From assembly GCF_902859915.1 (NCBI RefSeq), contig NZ_CADIKK010000009.1, positions 155,972-219,971 of the forward strand: 64,000 bases of DNA. The letters are read 5' to 3'. Made by a program: the position numbers and the translations under genes. Positions 39,252-48,939 of this stretch are shown here, in pieces (position 1 is the stretch's first letter; every line of letters begins with the position of its first letter). Source of the stretch: Paraburkholderia ultramafica. GTDB lineage: Bacteria > Pseudomonadota > Gammaproteobacteria > Burkholderiales > Burkholderiaceae. The notes under the pieces are model-generated. The model ran no database searches. It worked only from the letters and a program-made list of their open reading frames with translations, and was not told the origin of the DNA.

Positions 39252-40010
39252 TTATACGCCCAGCAAATCGTGCAAGACCGGCATCTTGCCTTCGAGTTCC
39301 TTCGCCTCGAAGTGCTCGACGATCGACCCGTGCTCCATCACGTAGAAGCGATCGGCAAGCGGCGCGGCAAAGCGGAAATTCTGTTCGACCATCACGACCG
39401 TATAACCGCGCTCCTTGAGCGTGATGATCATGCGTGCGAGCGCCTGCACGATGACGGGAGCCAGCCCTTCCGAGATTTCGTCGAGCAGCAGCAGGCTCGC
39501 GCCGGTGCGCAGAATCCGCGCCACCGCCAGCATCTGCTGTTCGCCGCCCGAGAGGCGCGTGCCCTGGCTCATGCGGCGTTCTTGCAGATTCGGAAACATC
39601 GAATAGATTTCTTCGAGCGACATCATATGCGCCTTGTCGCCGACCGGCGGCGGCAACAGCAGATTTTCCTCACACGAGAGGCTCGAAAAAATACCGCGCT
39701 CTTCCGGGCAATAACCGATGCCGCAATGCGCGATGCGATGCGTGGGCAAGTTGATCGTTTCGCGTCCGCCGATGCGGATCGACCCCATGCGCCGCCCCGT
39801 CAGGCCCATGATCGCGCGCAGCGTGGTGGTGCGCCCCGCGCCATTGCGGCCGAGCAGCGTGACGACTTCGCCGCGGTTCACCGTCAGGTCGACGCCATGC
39901 AGGATGTGGGACTCCCCATACCACGCCTGCAAGCCCGCAATCTCCAGCGCGGGAGCGCCGCCGCTCGTGCCGCTCACTTCGAGGCCTTCGCTCTCGACAA
40001 TCGTATTCAT
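39252..40010 (-). CDS. livF: Liv-type ABC transporter ATP-binding protein LivF (cluster 2), Walker A lysine replaced
   Basis: A 252-residue ATPase with signature LSGGEQQMLAVARIL and Walker B LLLLDEISEGLAPV. The Walker A motif reads GRNGAGRTT, so the invariant lysine is Arg60 (codon CGC). The P-loop is otherwise intact, and the frame and remaining motifs show no decay. The protein must pair with LivG, whose Walker A is normal. Its start overlaps the livG stop by four bases. From memory, some LivF-like proteins carry this Arg variant, so this may be a stable subfamily trait. Confidence 0.93.
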   Translation of the reverse strand: MNTIVESEGLEVSGTSGGAPALEIAGLQAWYGESHILHGVDLTVNRGEVVTLLGRNGAGRTTTLRAIMGLTGRRMGSIRIGGRETINLPTHRIAHCGIGYCPEERGIFSSLSCEENLLLPPPVGDKAHMMSLEEIYSMFPNLQERRMSQGTRLSGGEQQMLAVARILRTGASLLLLDEISEGLAPVIVQALARMIITLKERGYTVVMVEQNFRFAAPLADRFYVMEHGSIVEHFEAKELEGKMPVLHDLLGV

Positions 40011-40798
40011 GCGTGGGCTCCGGCGAGCGCCGCGTCGGCGCTGCCCATATAGGCTTGCATCACGAGCGGATTCTTCGACACTTCGGCGTAGCTGCCCTCG
40101 GCGAGCACTTCGCCACGTTGCAGCACGGTAATCGTGTCGGAGATGCCGGCGATCACATTCATGTTGTGCTCGACCATCAGGATCGTGCGGCCGCTCGATA
40201 CTTTTTTGATCAATGCCGTGACGCGGTCGACGTCTTCGTGGCCCATGCCTTGCGTCGGCTCGTCGAGCAGCATCAGCTCCGGTTCCATCGAGAGCGTGGT
40301 GGCGATTTCCAGCGCGCGCTTGCGGCCGTATGAAAGCTCGACGGTCAACACATCGGCGAAATCGGTCAATCCGACCTGGGTTAGCAGATCCATTGCGCGG
40401 TCGTCGAGCTGGCGCAGCGTGCGTTCGCTCTTCCAGAAGTGGAACGCGGTGCCGAGCGAGCGTTGCAAACCGATGCGCACATTCTGCAATGCTGTCAGAT
40501 GCGGAAATACCGCGGAGATCTGAAACGAGCGAATGACGCCGCGCCGCGCGATCTGCGCCGGACGTTCACCGGTGATGTCGATGCCATTGAAGACGATCTG
40601 ACCCGCTGTCGGTTCGAGGAACTTGGTGAGCAGATTGAAGCAGGTGGTCTTGCCTGCCCCATTGGGCCCGATCAATGCATGGATCGAGCCACGCCGCACG
40701 CGCAGGTTCACACCGTTCACGGCGATGAAGCCTTTGAACTCGCGGGTGAGGCCGCGCGTTTCGAGAATCGTATCGCCGAGAATCATGTTCCCTTCCAT
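40007..40798 (-). CDS. livG: Liv-type ABC transporter ATP-binding protein LivG (cluster 2)
   Basis: A 263-residue ATPase. Walker A is [18 protein letters not shown], the signature is LSYGRKRALEIATTL and Walker B is LMLLDEPTQGMGHED. It is the first gene of cluster 2 (order G-F-K-H-M). A later in-frame ATG four codons on (MILGDTILETRG) is possible. The upstream 285 bases hold its promoter region. Confidence 0.94.
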   Translation of the reverse strand: MEGNMILGDTILETRGLTREFKGFIAVNGVNLRVRRGSIHALIGPNGAGKTTCFNLLTKFLEPTAGQIVFNGIDITGERPAQIARRGVIRSFQISAVFPHLTALQNVRIGLQRSLGTAFHFWKSERTLRQLDDRAMDLLTQVGLTDFADVLTVELSYGRKRALEIATTLSMEPELMLLDEPTQGMGHEDVDRVTALIKKVSSGRTILMVEHNMNVIAGISDTITVLQRGEVLAEGSYAEVSKNPLVMQAYMGSADAALAGAHA

Positions 40799-41013
40799 AC
40801 GGAGTAAGGCGAAGCACTACGATCTTCCGCGCGAAGCTCTGCGCGACTTTTTATGACGGCGGCACCCCTTGCCGCTCGTTGGCGTGCTGCACCAATCCAG
40901 ACGGTAATCCATGGCGTGGCACGCAGCATGGCTGCCATTGTCGCGCCAATGATGCAGCGCATTCATTGGGATTTGCACTTAGTGGATCAAACGCGCCCAC
41001 AGCATGACCGCCG

Positions 41014-41057
41014 CGCGTGAGACATCGGTTCGGCAAACCTGACCGGTGTCTCACGCG
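41014..41057 (-). repeat. Long hairpin just downstream of the GMC oxidoreductase gene
   Basis: The arms 41014-41029 and 41042-41057 form a 16-bp stem with a single T-G pair and a 12-base loop. It begins 26 bases past the gMC gene stop on the minus strand. No T run follows, so it may protect the 3' end of the mRNA rather than end transcription by itself. Confidence 0.7.
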
Positions 41058-41083
41058 GTGGACTTTCTGACCTGCACGCTTTG

Positions 41084-42799
41084 TCACACAGCGGACATCG
41101 AAGGAGCCGGGCTGGTTTGCGCGGCGATGCTGCCGCTCACGCGCGCGCGGCGATCTTCGCGGATCATGTCGCTCGCGCGCTCGGCAATCATCAGTGTCGG
41201 CGAGTTGGTGTTGCCCGATGTGATGTTCGGCATCACCGACGCGTCGACCACGCGCAGCCCTTCGACTCCGATAACTCGTAGCCGGTTGTCGACCACCGCG
41301 CCCGGGTCGTCGGTCGTGCCCATGCGGCAGGTGCCGACCGGATGGAAGATGGTCGTGCCGACCGCGCCGGCGGCCTGCTGCAGTTCTTCTTCGGTTTGAT
41401 ACTGGATGCCCGGCAAAATCTCCTGCGGCCGATAACGCGCGAGCGCCGGTGCAGCAGCGATGCGGCGCGTGAGACGCAACGCGTTGGCGGCGACGTGCCG
41501 GTCGTGATCGGTGGACAGATAGTTCGGCGCGATCAACGGCGCTGCCGACGCATCGGCCGATTCGATGTGGATGCTGCCGCGCGAACTCGGCCGCAACTGA
41601 CACACCGAAGCCGTGAACGCGTTGAAGCGATGCAGCGGTTCGCCGAAACGATCGAGCGAGAGCGGCTGCACGTGATACTCGAGATCGGGACGCGTGAGCG
41701 CACCATCGTCGGGATCGGATTTGGCGAATGCACCGAGTTGCGACGGCGACATCGACATCGGACCGCTTTGAAAGAGCGCGTATTGCACGCCGATCATCAG
41801 CTTGCCCCACCAATGTGCGGACGCTGTGTTGAGCGTGCGCACGCCGTCGACCTTATAAGCCATGCGCAATTGCAAATGGTCCTGCAGATTTTCGCCGACG
41901 CCACCCAGATCGTTGACGACCTCGATGCCCAGACTCTGCAGGCGCGCGCCGTTGCCAACGCCGGACAGTTCGAGCAGTTGCGGCGAGTTGACCGCGCCCG
42001 AACTGAGGATCACTTCACAGCGCGCCTTGGCGAGATAGTCCGTGTTGTCGCCGCGATATTCGACGCCGGTGCAACGGCGTCCTTCGAACACGACGCGCTG
42101 TGTATGCGCGCCGGTGATGACTGTCAGATTCGGGCGTTTGAGTGCGGGACGCAAGAACGCTTTCGACGCATTCCAGCGGATGCCGCGTTTCTGATTGACG
42201 TCGAAATAGCCGACGCCGGTGTTGTCGCCGCGATTGAAGTCATCCGTTGCGGGGATGCCGGTCTGCTGCGCGGCTCGCGAAAACTCTTCGAGAATCTTCC
42301 ATTTCAGGCGTTGTTTTTCGACGCGCCAAGGACCACCTGCGCCGTGCGATTCGCTTGCACCGGCGTGATGGTCTTCGCTGCGTTTGAAGACCGGCAACAC
42401 GGCGTTCCAGGACCAGGATGCGTCGTTGGTCACGCGGGCCCATTCATCGTAGTCTTCGCGCTGGCCGCGCATGTAGATCATGCCGTTGATCGATGAACTT
42501 CCGCCTAATACGCGTCCGCGTGGATACGACAGCGCGCGTCCGTTCAGACCGGCTTCCGGCTGTGTTTTATAGAGCCAGTCCGTGCGCGGATTGCCGATGC
42601 AGTACAGGTAGCCGACCGGCACATGAATCCAGTGGTAGTCGTCTTTGCCGCCGGCTTCCAGCAACAGCACGTGGATGTCCGGATCTTCGGTCAGCCGATT
42701 CGCGAGCACGCAACCGGCCGTGCCCGCGCCGACAATGATGTAGTCGAATTCGCCTTCCAGCCGCCGGGCGGCCACAAGGGTGCTTTCGGTGTCGCTCAT
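41084..42799 (-). CDS. GMC-family FAD oxidoreductase (choline dehydrogenase-like)
   Basis: A 571-residue flavoprotein. The FAD-binding GAGTAGCVLANRL is at residues 24-34, GRVLGGSSSINGMIYMRG is the second GMC block and HPVGTCRMGTTDDPGAVVD carries the catalytic His region. The family oxidises alcohols, including choline and polyethylene glycol-type substrates. The adjacent mmsA suggests an alcohol-to-aldehyde-to-acid route, but the actual substrate is not evident. An in-frame GAGACTG stands before the ATG. Confidence 0.9.
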   Translation of the reverse strand: MSDTESTLVAARRLEGEFDYIIVGAGTAGCVLANRLTEDPDIHVLLLEAGGKDDYHWIHVPVGYLYCIGNPRTDWLYKTQPEAGLNGRALSYPRGRVLGGSSSINGMIYMRGQREDYDEWARVTNDASWSWNAVLPVFKRSEDHHAGASESHGAGGPWRVEKQRLKWKILEEFSRAAQQTGIPATDDFNRGDNTGVGYFDVNQKRGIRWNASKAFLRPALKRPNLTVITGAHTQRVVFEGRRCTGVEYRGDNTDYLAKARCEVILSSGAVNSPQLLELSGVGNGARLQSLGIEVVNDLGGVGENLQDHLQLRMAYKVDGVRTLNTASAHWWGKLMIGVQYALFQSGPMSMSPSQLGAFAKSDPDDGALTRPDLEYHVQPLSLDRFGEPLHRFNAFTASVCQLRPSSRGSIHIESADASAAPLIAPNYLSTDHDRHVAANALRLTRRIAAAPALARYRPQEILPGIQYQTEEELQQAAGAVGTTIFHPVGTCRMGTTDDPGAVVDNRLRVIGVEGLRVVDASVMPNITSGNTNSPTLMIAERASDMIREDRRARVSGSIAAQTSPAPSMSAV

Positions 42800-42952
42800 T
42801 GTTCAGTCTCCTAAGCTTTTTTTCCTGCAAGCCGAATTGTTTTCATGCGGCCGCTGCGATGGGCTTTATTTGTGCTTTCTGTGTGCGGCGCGTGTTTCTG
42901 CCGGTGCCTTCGGCGCGCTAACTGAAGCGCCGCCGAAGGCAACCGGATCGGA

Positions 42953-44491
42953 TTATTTGGCAACCGGCATCGTAAACTCAGCGCCCTTCGCGATACTGTC
43001 GGGCCAGCGCTGCATGATGCTCTTGTAGCGCGTATAAAACCGCACGCCTTCCTCACCGTACGCGTGATGATCGCCGAACAGCGACTTCTTCCACCCGCCA
43101 AACGAATGCCATGCCATCGGCACCGGAATCGGCACGTTGATCCCCACCATGCCGATCTCGATCTGCCGCGAGAAGGCGCGGGCGACGCCGCCGTCGGAGG
43201 TGAACAACGACACGCCGTTGGCAAACTGGTTAGCGTTGATGAGCTCGACAGCGGACGCGAAATCCGGTACCCGCACCACACATAGCACGGGGCCAAAAAT
43301 CTCTTCGCGATAAATCTTCATGTCGGTCGACACATCGTCGAACAGCGTGCCGCCGAGGAAGAATCCTTTCTCGTGACCGTCCACCTGATGACCACGTCCA
43401 TCGACCACCAGCTTCGCGCCCGCCGCGACACCCGCATCGATATAGCCGACCACCTTCTCGCGATGCACCGCTGTCACCAACGGTCCCATCTCGGCTGCCG
43501 CTTCCATGCCGTTGAGTATCTTCAGGCTCTTCACGCGCGGCGTCAGCCGCTCGATCAGTTCATCGGCAATATGTCCGACCGCGACCGCCACCGAGATCGC
43601 CATGCAGCGCTCGCCCGCCGAACCGTACGCGGCGCCGATCAGCGCATCGACGGCCTGGTCGAGATCGGCGTCCGGCATCACGACCAGGTGATTCTTCGCC
43701 CCGCCCAAAGCCTGCACGCGCTTGCCGTGTTTGGTGCCTTCCGTGTAGATGTATTCGGCAATCGGCGTCGAACCGACAAACGACAACGCGCTTACTTCGG
43801 GATGCACCAGCAGCGCATCGACCGCCACCTTGTCGCCATGCACGACGTTGAACACGCCGTCCGGCAAGCCCGCTTCCTTCAACAATTCGGCGAGCCGGTT
43901 CGAGGCGGACGGATCGCGCTCGGACGGCTTCAGCACGAACGTGTTGCCGCACGCGATCGCGACGGGGAACATCCAGCACGGCACCATCATCGGAAAATTG
44001 AACGGCGTAATGCCGGCGACCACGCCGAGCGGCTGACGCAGATTCCAGTTGTCGATGCCGCCGCCGATCTGATCGGTGAAATCGGTCTTCAACAGATTCG
44101 GAATGCCGCACGCGAACTCGACAATCTCGATGCCGCGCATCACCTCGCCCTTCGCGTCCGAGAACACCTTGCCGTGCTCGCGCGTGATCAGCTCCGCCAG
44201 TTCGTCGTGGTGCCGGTCGAGCAGTTCCTTGAACTTGAACAGCACGCGCGCCCGTTTGATCGGCGCGGTTTCGCTCCAAGCGGGAAAGGCGCCTCGGGCG
44301 GCGGCGACCGCGGCGTCCACTTCGGCGACGCTCGCCAGCGGCACGCGTGCGCTCACGCTGCCGAGCGCAGGATTGAAGACGTCGCCGAAGCGGCCGCTGG
44401 TGCCATCGATGGTCTTGCCATTGATGAAATGGGTCAGCGCGCGTGCGCTGGTCGCGCTGCGCAGAGTCTCGTCCTGATATGTCTCGCTCAT
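42953..44491 (-). CDS. mmsA: CoA-acylating methylmalonate-semialdehyde dehydrogenase
   Basis: A 512-residue ALDH-superfamily enzyme that converts methylmalonate semialdehyde to propionyl-CoA in valine or inositol breakdown. The catalytic Cys296 is in [14 protein letters not shown]. The general-base Glu of ordinary ALDHs is replaced by Asn in [17 protein letters not shown], a hallmark of the CoA-dependent MMSDH group. [26 protein letters not shown] fits too. It is transcribed toward the GMC gene, 153 bases away, and is divergent from a LysR regulator. Confidence 0.94.
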   Translation of the reverse strand: MSETYQDETLRSATSARALTHFINGKTIDGTSGRFGDVFNPALGSVSARVPLASVAEVDAAVAAARGAFPAWSETAPIKRARVLFKFKELLDRHHDELAELITREHGKVFSDAKGEVMRGIEIVEFACGIPNLLKTDFTDQIGGGIDNWNLRQPLGVVAGITPFNFPMMVPCWMFPVAIACGNTFVLKPSERDPSASNRLAELLKEAGLPDGVFNVVHGDKVAVDALLVHPEVSALSFVGSTPIAEYIYTEGTKHGKRVQALGGAKNHLVVMPDADLDQAVDALIGAAYGSAGERCMAISVAVAVGHIADELIERLTPRVKSLKILNGMEAAAEMGPLVTAVHREKVVGYIDAGVAAGAKLVVDGRGHQVDGHEKGFFLGGTLFDDVSTDMKIYREEIFGPVLCVVRVPDFASAVELINANQFANGVSLFTSDGGVARAFSRQIEIGMVGINVPIPVPMAWHSFGGWKKSLFGDHHAYGEEGVRFYTRYKSIMQRWPDSIAKGAEFTMPVAK

Positions 44492-44589
44492 GTCATTCCT
44501 CTTCCGGTGAAGTCTTCCGCCCGCCGCGCGAGGCGCGACAAGGGCGTGATGAACGCCAAGCGTACGGCGCTTCGGGGCGACAAATCCAA

Positions 44590-44602
44590 TGAGTAATGCT
44601 CA
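44590..44602. promoter_or_regulatory. LysR-type T-N11-A motif between mmsA and lysR
   Basis: TGAGTAATGCTCA has the T-N11-A form with a dyad (TGAG/CTCA) that many LysR regulators bind. It is in the 142-base divergent intergenic region, about 30 bases upstream of the lysR start. Confidence 0.5.
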
Positions 44603-44633
44603 ACTGCGCTATAAGCCGCGCTAATATCAGGCT

Positions 44634-45533
44634 ATGGATCTCACTCTGCTCCGGGCCTTCATCACCGTCGCGCGGGAGGGCAACCTCACGCGTGCTGCGG
44701 TGCAGCTGCACCTGACCCAACCCGCCGTCAGCCTGCAAATCAAGCATTTGCAGGAGACGCTCGGCGTGACGCTGTTCACGCGGACCTCGCACGGGCTGTC
44801 GCTCACGCGCGACGGCCAGGCGCTGCTGCCGCATGCCGAACGCGCGCTCGGCGCGGCGGCGGACGTAGAGCGGGCCGCGCAGTCGCTGCGTCACGAAGTG
44901 CGCGGACGCTTGCGGATCGGCACGATTCTCGACCCGGCGTTCCTGCGCCTGGGCGGCTTTCTCAAACAGCTGGTCGAGACCTGGCCGCACATCGAAACGG
45001 CGTTGCGCCACGGCATGTCGGGCTGGGTGCTGGAGCAGATTCGCTCCGGCGAGCTGGATGTCGGCTACTACATCGGCCTGCCGTCCGATGACGATACGCG
45101 CGACGGTCCCGCCTTCCACGCGGTCACGCTCACCCACTTCCAGTATCGCGTGCTGGCGCCGGCCGGCTGGAAAGACCGCGTCAAAGGCGCGCGCGACTGG
45201 CGCTCGCTCGCCGCGCTGCCATGGATCTGGACGCCGCCCGCGTCCGCGCACAATCGATTGTTGTCGCGCTGCTTCGGCGAGGCTGGCGTGAAACCGGTCA
45301 AGGTCGCGGAAGTGGACCAGGAGCCGTCGATGCTCGATCTGGTGAAATCAGGTGTCGGCCTCACACTCGCACGCGACGCCACCGCGATTGCCGAAGCGCA
45401 CGCGCACGCGCTGACCATCGTCGAGGGGATTACGGTGCCGACCCAGCTCAGCTTTGTCACGCTTGAAGCGCGCAAGGACGAACCGGCGATTGCCGCCGCG
45501 TTGAAGCTGATCGAACAGCAATGGGCGACGTAA
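44634..45533 (+). CDS. LysR-family transcriptional regulator
   Basis: A 299-residue regulator with the N-terminal winged helix-turn-helix MDLTLLRAFITVAREGNLTRAAVQLHLTQPAVSLQIKHLQETLGVTLFTR. The rest is the effector-binding domain. It is divergent from mmsA, so control of the mmsA-GMC pair is likely. Several starts are possible, but the ATG at 44634 begins the conserved domain. Confidence 0.9.
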   Translation: MDLTLLRAFITVAREGNLTRAAVQLHLTQPAVSLQIKHLQETLGVTLFTRTSHGLSLTRDGQALLPHAERALGAAADVERAAQSLRHEVRGRLRIGTILDPAFLRLGGFLKQLVETWPHIETALRHGMSGWVLEQIRSGELDVGYYIGLPSDDDTRDGPAFHAVTLTHFQYRVLAPAGWKDRVKGARDWRSLAALPWIWTPPASAHNRLLSRCFGEAGVKPVKVAEVDQEPSMLDLVKSGVGLTLARDATAIAEAHAHALTIVEGITVPTQLSFVTLEARKDEPAIAAALKLIEQQWAT

Positions 45534-45913
45534 GGGTGAAGCGAGCGGCCGTGTGAGGCCACCTGAAAGCCGCCATGAAAGCAGCCAAAGTGCGCGATGT
45601 GCGCCGCGATATGAGTCGCGCTAATGCCAGACATACGCGGCACGATCTGTATCCGTTTGTGCCGGAATCTCTGGCGACAGCCATTTGCAGCCTCGTACTC
45701 GCCAGCCGCCGTCAACAGCTTGTTGCGCTCGTCGCTCCCACCCCCCGCGTCATCCGAAACCACGCCGTCACGCAGTTTTTGTTAGATTGACGGTTCGCGC
45801 TTACGCGCCGGCCCCGCATCGTTTTCCGTTCCGCATGACTTTGTCCTTCCCGGCAGCTTCGCCCGGCAACACCAGAAGCGGCCGACCACTCCATCCTTCG
45901 ACAGGAGCCTGAC
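45534..45913. other. Gene-free interval before the CYTH gene
   Basis: About 380 bases. Small ORFs here show Arg/Ser-rich, non-conserved-looking translations, and none has a good start site. I see no strong terminator for lysR. The ribosome-binding site for the next gene (ACAGGAGCC) is at the right edge. Confidence 0.45.
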
Positions 45914-46450
45914 ATGGCACGCAACATTGAAATCAAAGCCCGCGCCCAGCATTTCGAGCAACTGCGCGAACGCGCGGCGCAGCTCGCGACGGACGCGCCG
46001 CTGATCTTCCGCCAGCAGGACTTTTTCTACGACGTGCCGCGCGGGCGCCTGAAACTACGCCAGTTCGACGACGGCACGCCGGCCGAACTGATCTTCTATC
46101 AACGCGACGACCGCGACGGCCCGAAGGCGTCGTATTACACGCGCAGCCCCGTGACCAACCCTGAAGCCATGCACGCGCTGCTCGCCACCGCGTTGACCAC
46201 GCGCGGCATCGTCACCAAGGAACGGCATGTGTATCTGACCGGACGTACGCGGATTCATCTGGACCGGGTCGACGGTCTGGGCGATTTCGTCGAACTCGAA
46301 GTGCTGCTCGCCCAGGACGACGACGAAGAAGGCGGCCACGCCGAAGCCCACGCGATGTTCAAGCGCCTCGGCGTACCGGAATCGGATCTGGTCGCGGTGG
46401 CCTATGTCGATTTGCTGAGCCCGGAGAACGAGCCGAAGCAGGTGGCATAA
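45914..46450 (+). CDS. CYTH-domain protein (class IV adenylate cyclase or triphosphatase-like)
   Basis: A 178-residue protein with the start MARNIEIKARA, which gives the NIEIK form of the ExExK metal-binding strand, and later charged strands such as KLRQFDDGTPAELIFYQRDD and RIHLDRVDGLGDFVELEVLL. These alternate as in the CYTH tunnel fold, which binds polyphosphate or nucleotide triphosphates. AGGAG precedes the ATG. A cyclase, a thiamine triphosphatase or another triphosphatase activity are all possible. It stands alone. Confidence 0.8.
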   Translation: MARNIEIKARAQHFEQLRERAAQLATDAPLIFRQQDFFYDVPRGRLKLRQFDDGTPAELIFYQRDDRDGPKASYYTRSPVTNPEAMHALLATALTTRGIVTKERHVYLTGRTRIHLDRVDGLGDFVELEVLLAQDDDEEGGHAEAHAMFKRLGVPESDLVAVAYVDLLSPENEPKQVA

Positions 46451-46512
46451 ACCTCACTCAGCGCGGACCACGTCGAAGTCTGGGGAACCGCGCTCGCAGC
46501 AACGCCGCCGCA

Positions 46513-47004
46513 TCAACCGGCGGCCGCCCCCGGCGACAGATGGCCAAGCGGCAACGGCCCATTGCGCTTGAAGGTGGTCAGCACGATGTTCGAGCGCACG
46601 CTATCGACGCCCGGCACGCGCATCAGTTTCTTCATCACGAAGGTCGACAGATAATTCAGATCGGGCGCGACGATGCGCAACAGGTAATCGGCGTCGCCCA
46701 CCACCGCATGACATTCGAGCACTTCGGGCAGCACGTCGATCTGTTGCTGGAATTGTTCGATGATCGAATCGCCGTGGTGCTTCAACTTCAAACTCGTAAA
46801 AGCGGTGACGCCCAGCCCGAGCTTCTCCGGCCGCAGCACGACGCGATAGCCGTCCACCACGCCCACCTGTTCCAGCCGCTGCAGGCGCCGTCCGATCTGC
46901 GACGGTGATAGCGGCACCTGCTCGGCCAATTGCTGATGCGTGGCCCGGCCGAAGCGCTGCAACACGTCTAGCAGCGCGAGATCGAAGTGATCGAGTTCCA
47001 ACAT
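46513..47004 (-). CDS. Lrp/AsnC-family transcriptional regulator
   Basis: About 163 residues. The helix-turn-helix is in LALLDVLQRFGRATHQQLAEQVPLSPSQIGRRLQRLEQVGVVDGY, and the C-terminal AsnC ligand-binding domain follows (VLECHAVVGDADYLLRIVAPDLNYLSTFV). It is divergent from phhA, so control of phenylalanine hydroxylation is likely. The start at 47004 (MLELDHFDLAL) is chosen for its fit to the domain and an upstream GCGGA. An ATG at 47019 is a plausible alternative. Confidence 0.85.
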   Translation of the reverse strand: MLELDHFDLALLDVLQRFGRATHQQLAEQVPLSPSQIGRRLQRLEQVGVVDGYRVVLRPEKLGLGVTAFTSLKLKHHGDSIIEQFQQQIDVLPEVLECHAVVGDADYLLRIVAPDLNYLSTFVMKKLMRVPGVDSVRSNIVLTTFKRNGPLPLGHLSPGAAAG

Positions 47005-47152
47005 GTCGAATGTCCGCATTGAATCGTCATTTGATGCACGATTATTGCATATCAAAGCCACATGACGCCATCATTGCGCCCTTCCCGCATGCTTGCCGCT
47101 CTACACTCGCATCACCGATTCCATTTGAACACACCGCAGAGCGCAGCACCGT

Positions 47153-48052
47153 ATGTCCGCCGCGAGCACCGCCAACACCGCCAAGCTGAAAGAGCAATTC
47201 GACGCCGGTCTTGAAACCCGCGCCGATTTCACCATCGATCAACCCACCGAACGATACGGCGCGGTCGACCACGCGGTGTGGCAACAACTCTACGCGCGCC
47301 AGACCGCGCTACTCAAAGGCCGCGTCTGCGACGAGTTTCTGGCGGGTGTCGAATGCATCGGCATGCCGGCCGACCGCGTGCCTTCCTTCGACGAAATCAA
47401 CGCAAAGCTGACCCCGGCCACCGGCTGGCAAGTCGTTGCCGTGCCCGGCCTCGTGCCCGATCAGGTGTTCTTCGAGCATCTGGCGAACCGCCGCTTTCCC
47501 GTGACCTGGTGGATGCGCCGCCCGGACCAGCTCGATTATCTGCAGGAGCCCGACTGCTTCCACGATCTGTTCGGCCATGTGCCGCTGCTGATCAACCCGG
47601 TGTTCGCCGACTACATGCACGCATACGGCCGCGCCGCGCTCGCGGCCAACGACGCGGGCGCGCTGCCGCTGCTCGCGCGGCTCTATTGGTACACAGTGGA
47701 GTTCGGCCTGATCCGCGACGCGGCGAGCCCGAACGGCGTGAAGATCTACGGCGCGGGCATCGTGTCGAGCAAGGGCGAAACGCTCTACAGCCAGCAAAGC
47801 GTGGCGCCGAACCGGCTCGGCTTCGACCTCGAACGCGTGATGCGCACGCGCTACCGCATCGACACGTTCCAGAAAACCTACTTCGTGATCGACGACTTCG
47901 AGCAACTGTTCGGCGTCGCGCAAACCGATTTCGCGCCGCTGCTGGCGCGGCTCGCAGCCGAACCGCCATTCATGGCCGGCGACGTGCTCGACGACGATCT
48001 CGTCATCACCCGCGGTTCGCAGGAAGGCTGGCAAACCGACGGCGATATCTGA
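47153..48052 (+). CDS. phhA: Phenylalanine 4-monooxygenase
   Basis: A 299-residue non-heme iron enzyme that hydroxylates phenylalanine to tyrosine using tetrahydrobiopterin. The iron ligands are His137 and His142 in FHDLFGHVPLL and Glu183 in YTVEFGLIR, in correct spacing. The bacterial short form has no N-terminal ACT domain, as here. It is divergent from the Lrp-type gene and 104 bases upstream of the pterin dehydratase gene that recycles its cofactor. Confidence 0.96.
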   Translation: MSAASTANTAKLKEQFDAGLETRADFTIDQPTERYGAVDHAVWQQLYARQTALLKGRVCDEFLAGVECIGMPADRVPSFDEINAKLTPATGWQVVAVPGLVPDQVFFEHLANRRFPVTWWMRRPDQLDYLQEPDCFHDLFGHVPLLINPVFADYMHAYGRAALAANDAGALPLLARLYWYTVEFGLIRDAASPNGVKIYGAGIVSSKGETLYSQQSVAPNRLGFDLERVMRTRYRIDTFQKTYFVIDDFEQLFGVAQTDFAPLLARLAAEPPFMAGDVLDDDLVITRGSQEGWQTDGDI

Positions 48053-48156
48053 CGACGAAGGCCCGGCTGGCCGGCAGCAGGATCACCGCATCCATGAAAA
48101 AATAGTAAATGTGCACGCCTGACCGGCGAGCCTGTTCAGATCGACGAGGTAACACC

Positions 48157-48447
48157 ATGATTCAGAAACTGACTACCGAAGAGCGCGCCGCACAGATCGC
48201 GCAACTGCATGGCTGGCAAGCCGTCGCGGACCGCGACGCGATCCAGCGCAAGTTCGAATTCGCCGACTTCAACGAAGCGTTCGGATTCATGACGCGCGTG
48301 GCGATCAAGGCGCAAGAAATGGATCACCACCCGGAATGGTTCAACGTGTACAGCAAGGTGGAGATCACGCTGGCCACGCACGAGGCCGATGGCGTGACCG
48401 GGCGCGACATCGAACTGGCAGGGTTCATCGACAGTATTACCGCGTAA
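48157..48447 (+). CDS. phhB: 4a-hydroxytetrahydrobiopterin dehydratase
   Basis: A 96-residue enzyme that regenerates the pterin cofactor used by PhhA. FADFNEAFGFMTRVAIKAQEMDHHPEWFNVYSKVEITLATHEADGVTGRDIELAGFID contains the family's active-site His-His-Pro-Glu-Trp block. GAGG precedes the ATG at 48157; an in-frame extension upstream is not supported. Its place directly after phhA matches the typical phhAB unit. Confidence 0.96.
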   Translation: MIQKLTTEERAAQIAQLHGWQAVADRDAIQRKFEFADFNEAFGFMTRVAIKAQEMDHHPEWFNVYSKVEITLATHEADGVTGRDIELAGFIDSITA

Positions 48448-48552
48448 TACAAGAAATCTGCTGCGTTTTACGCGCGTTTATGTCGCCCGAATTGAACAAT
48501 CCGGCGGGAGTGAAAGGGCAATGCAGGCAATCCCTTGCTCAAACCTTCAGTT

Positions 48553-48777
48553 CTACAGGCTATTATTAAGGCGTACGTAAGCTTCCCACGCTTGCCTGGC
48601 AATCGCGTCCAAACGAGCCGGTGATAGCGTCTGCTGACGCTGTACAATCAGCAGCGCATACGGCTTGGAGAGCGCGCTTGCCTCCTTGCACAGAACGAGT
48701 TCGTCGCCGCTCGAAGGTGAGCGGGCGCGCCAGAAGTTGATCGCGGCTTCCAGTTCGTGAATGGTTATATCGGACAT
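48553..48777 (-). CDS. DUF3717 protein
   Basis: A 74-residue protein starting MSDITIHELEAAINFWRARSPSSGDELVLCKEASALSKPYALLIVQRQ, which I recognise as the DUF3717 family of Burkholderiales. Its function is unknown. The long in-frame extension upstream is Arg/Ala/Gly-rich and is the shadow of the overlapping response regulator gene. It is divergent from that gene and downstream of phhB. Confidence 0.85.
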   Translation of the reverse strand: MSDITIHELEAAINFWRARSPSSGDELVLCKEASALSKPYALLIVQRQQTLSPARLDAIARQAWEAYVRLNNSL

Positions 48778-48939
48778 GACTTCGTGATTGCTCGCAGGGC
48801 GCTTCAAGGCGGCTCGATGGCTGCTTCGTGGCCCGTTCTCGCCGATCCGGCACGGCCACACCGCACGCTGTCTGTGCAGCAGGCGCCCCGGCGAACCGCT
48901 TGCCCAAACGCCTAAACCCATTGTACTTGAGCGAAATCC

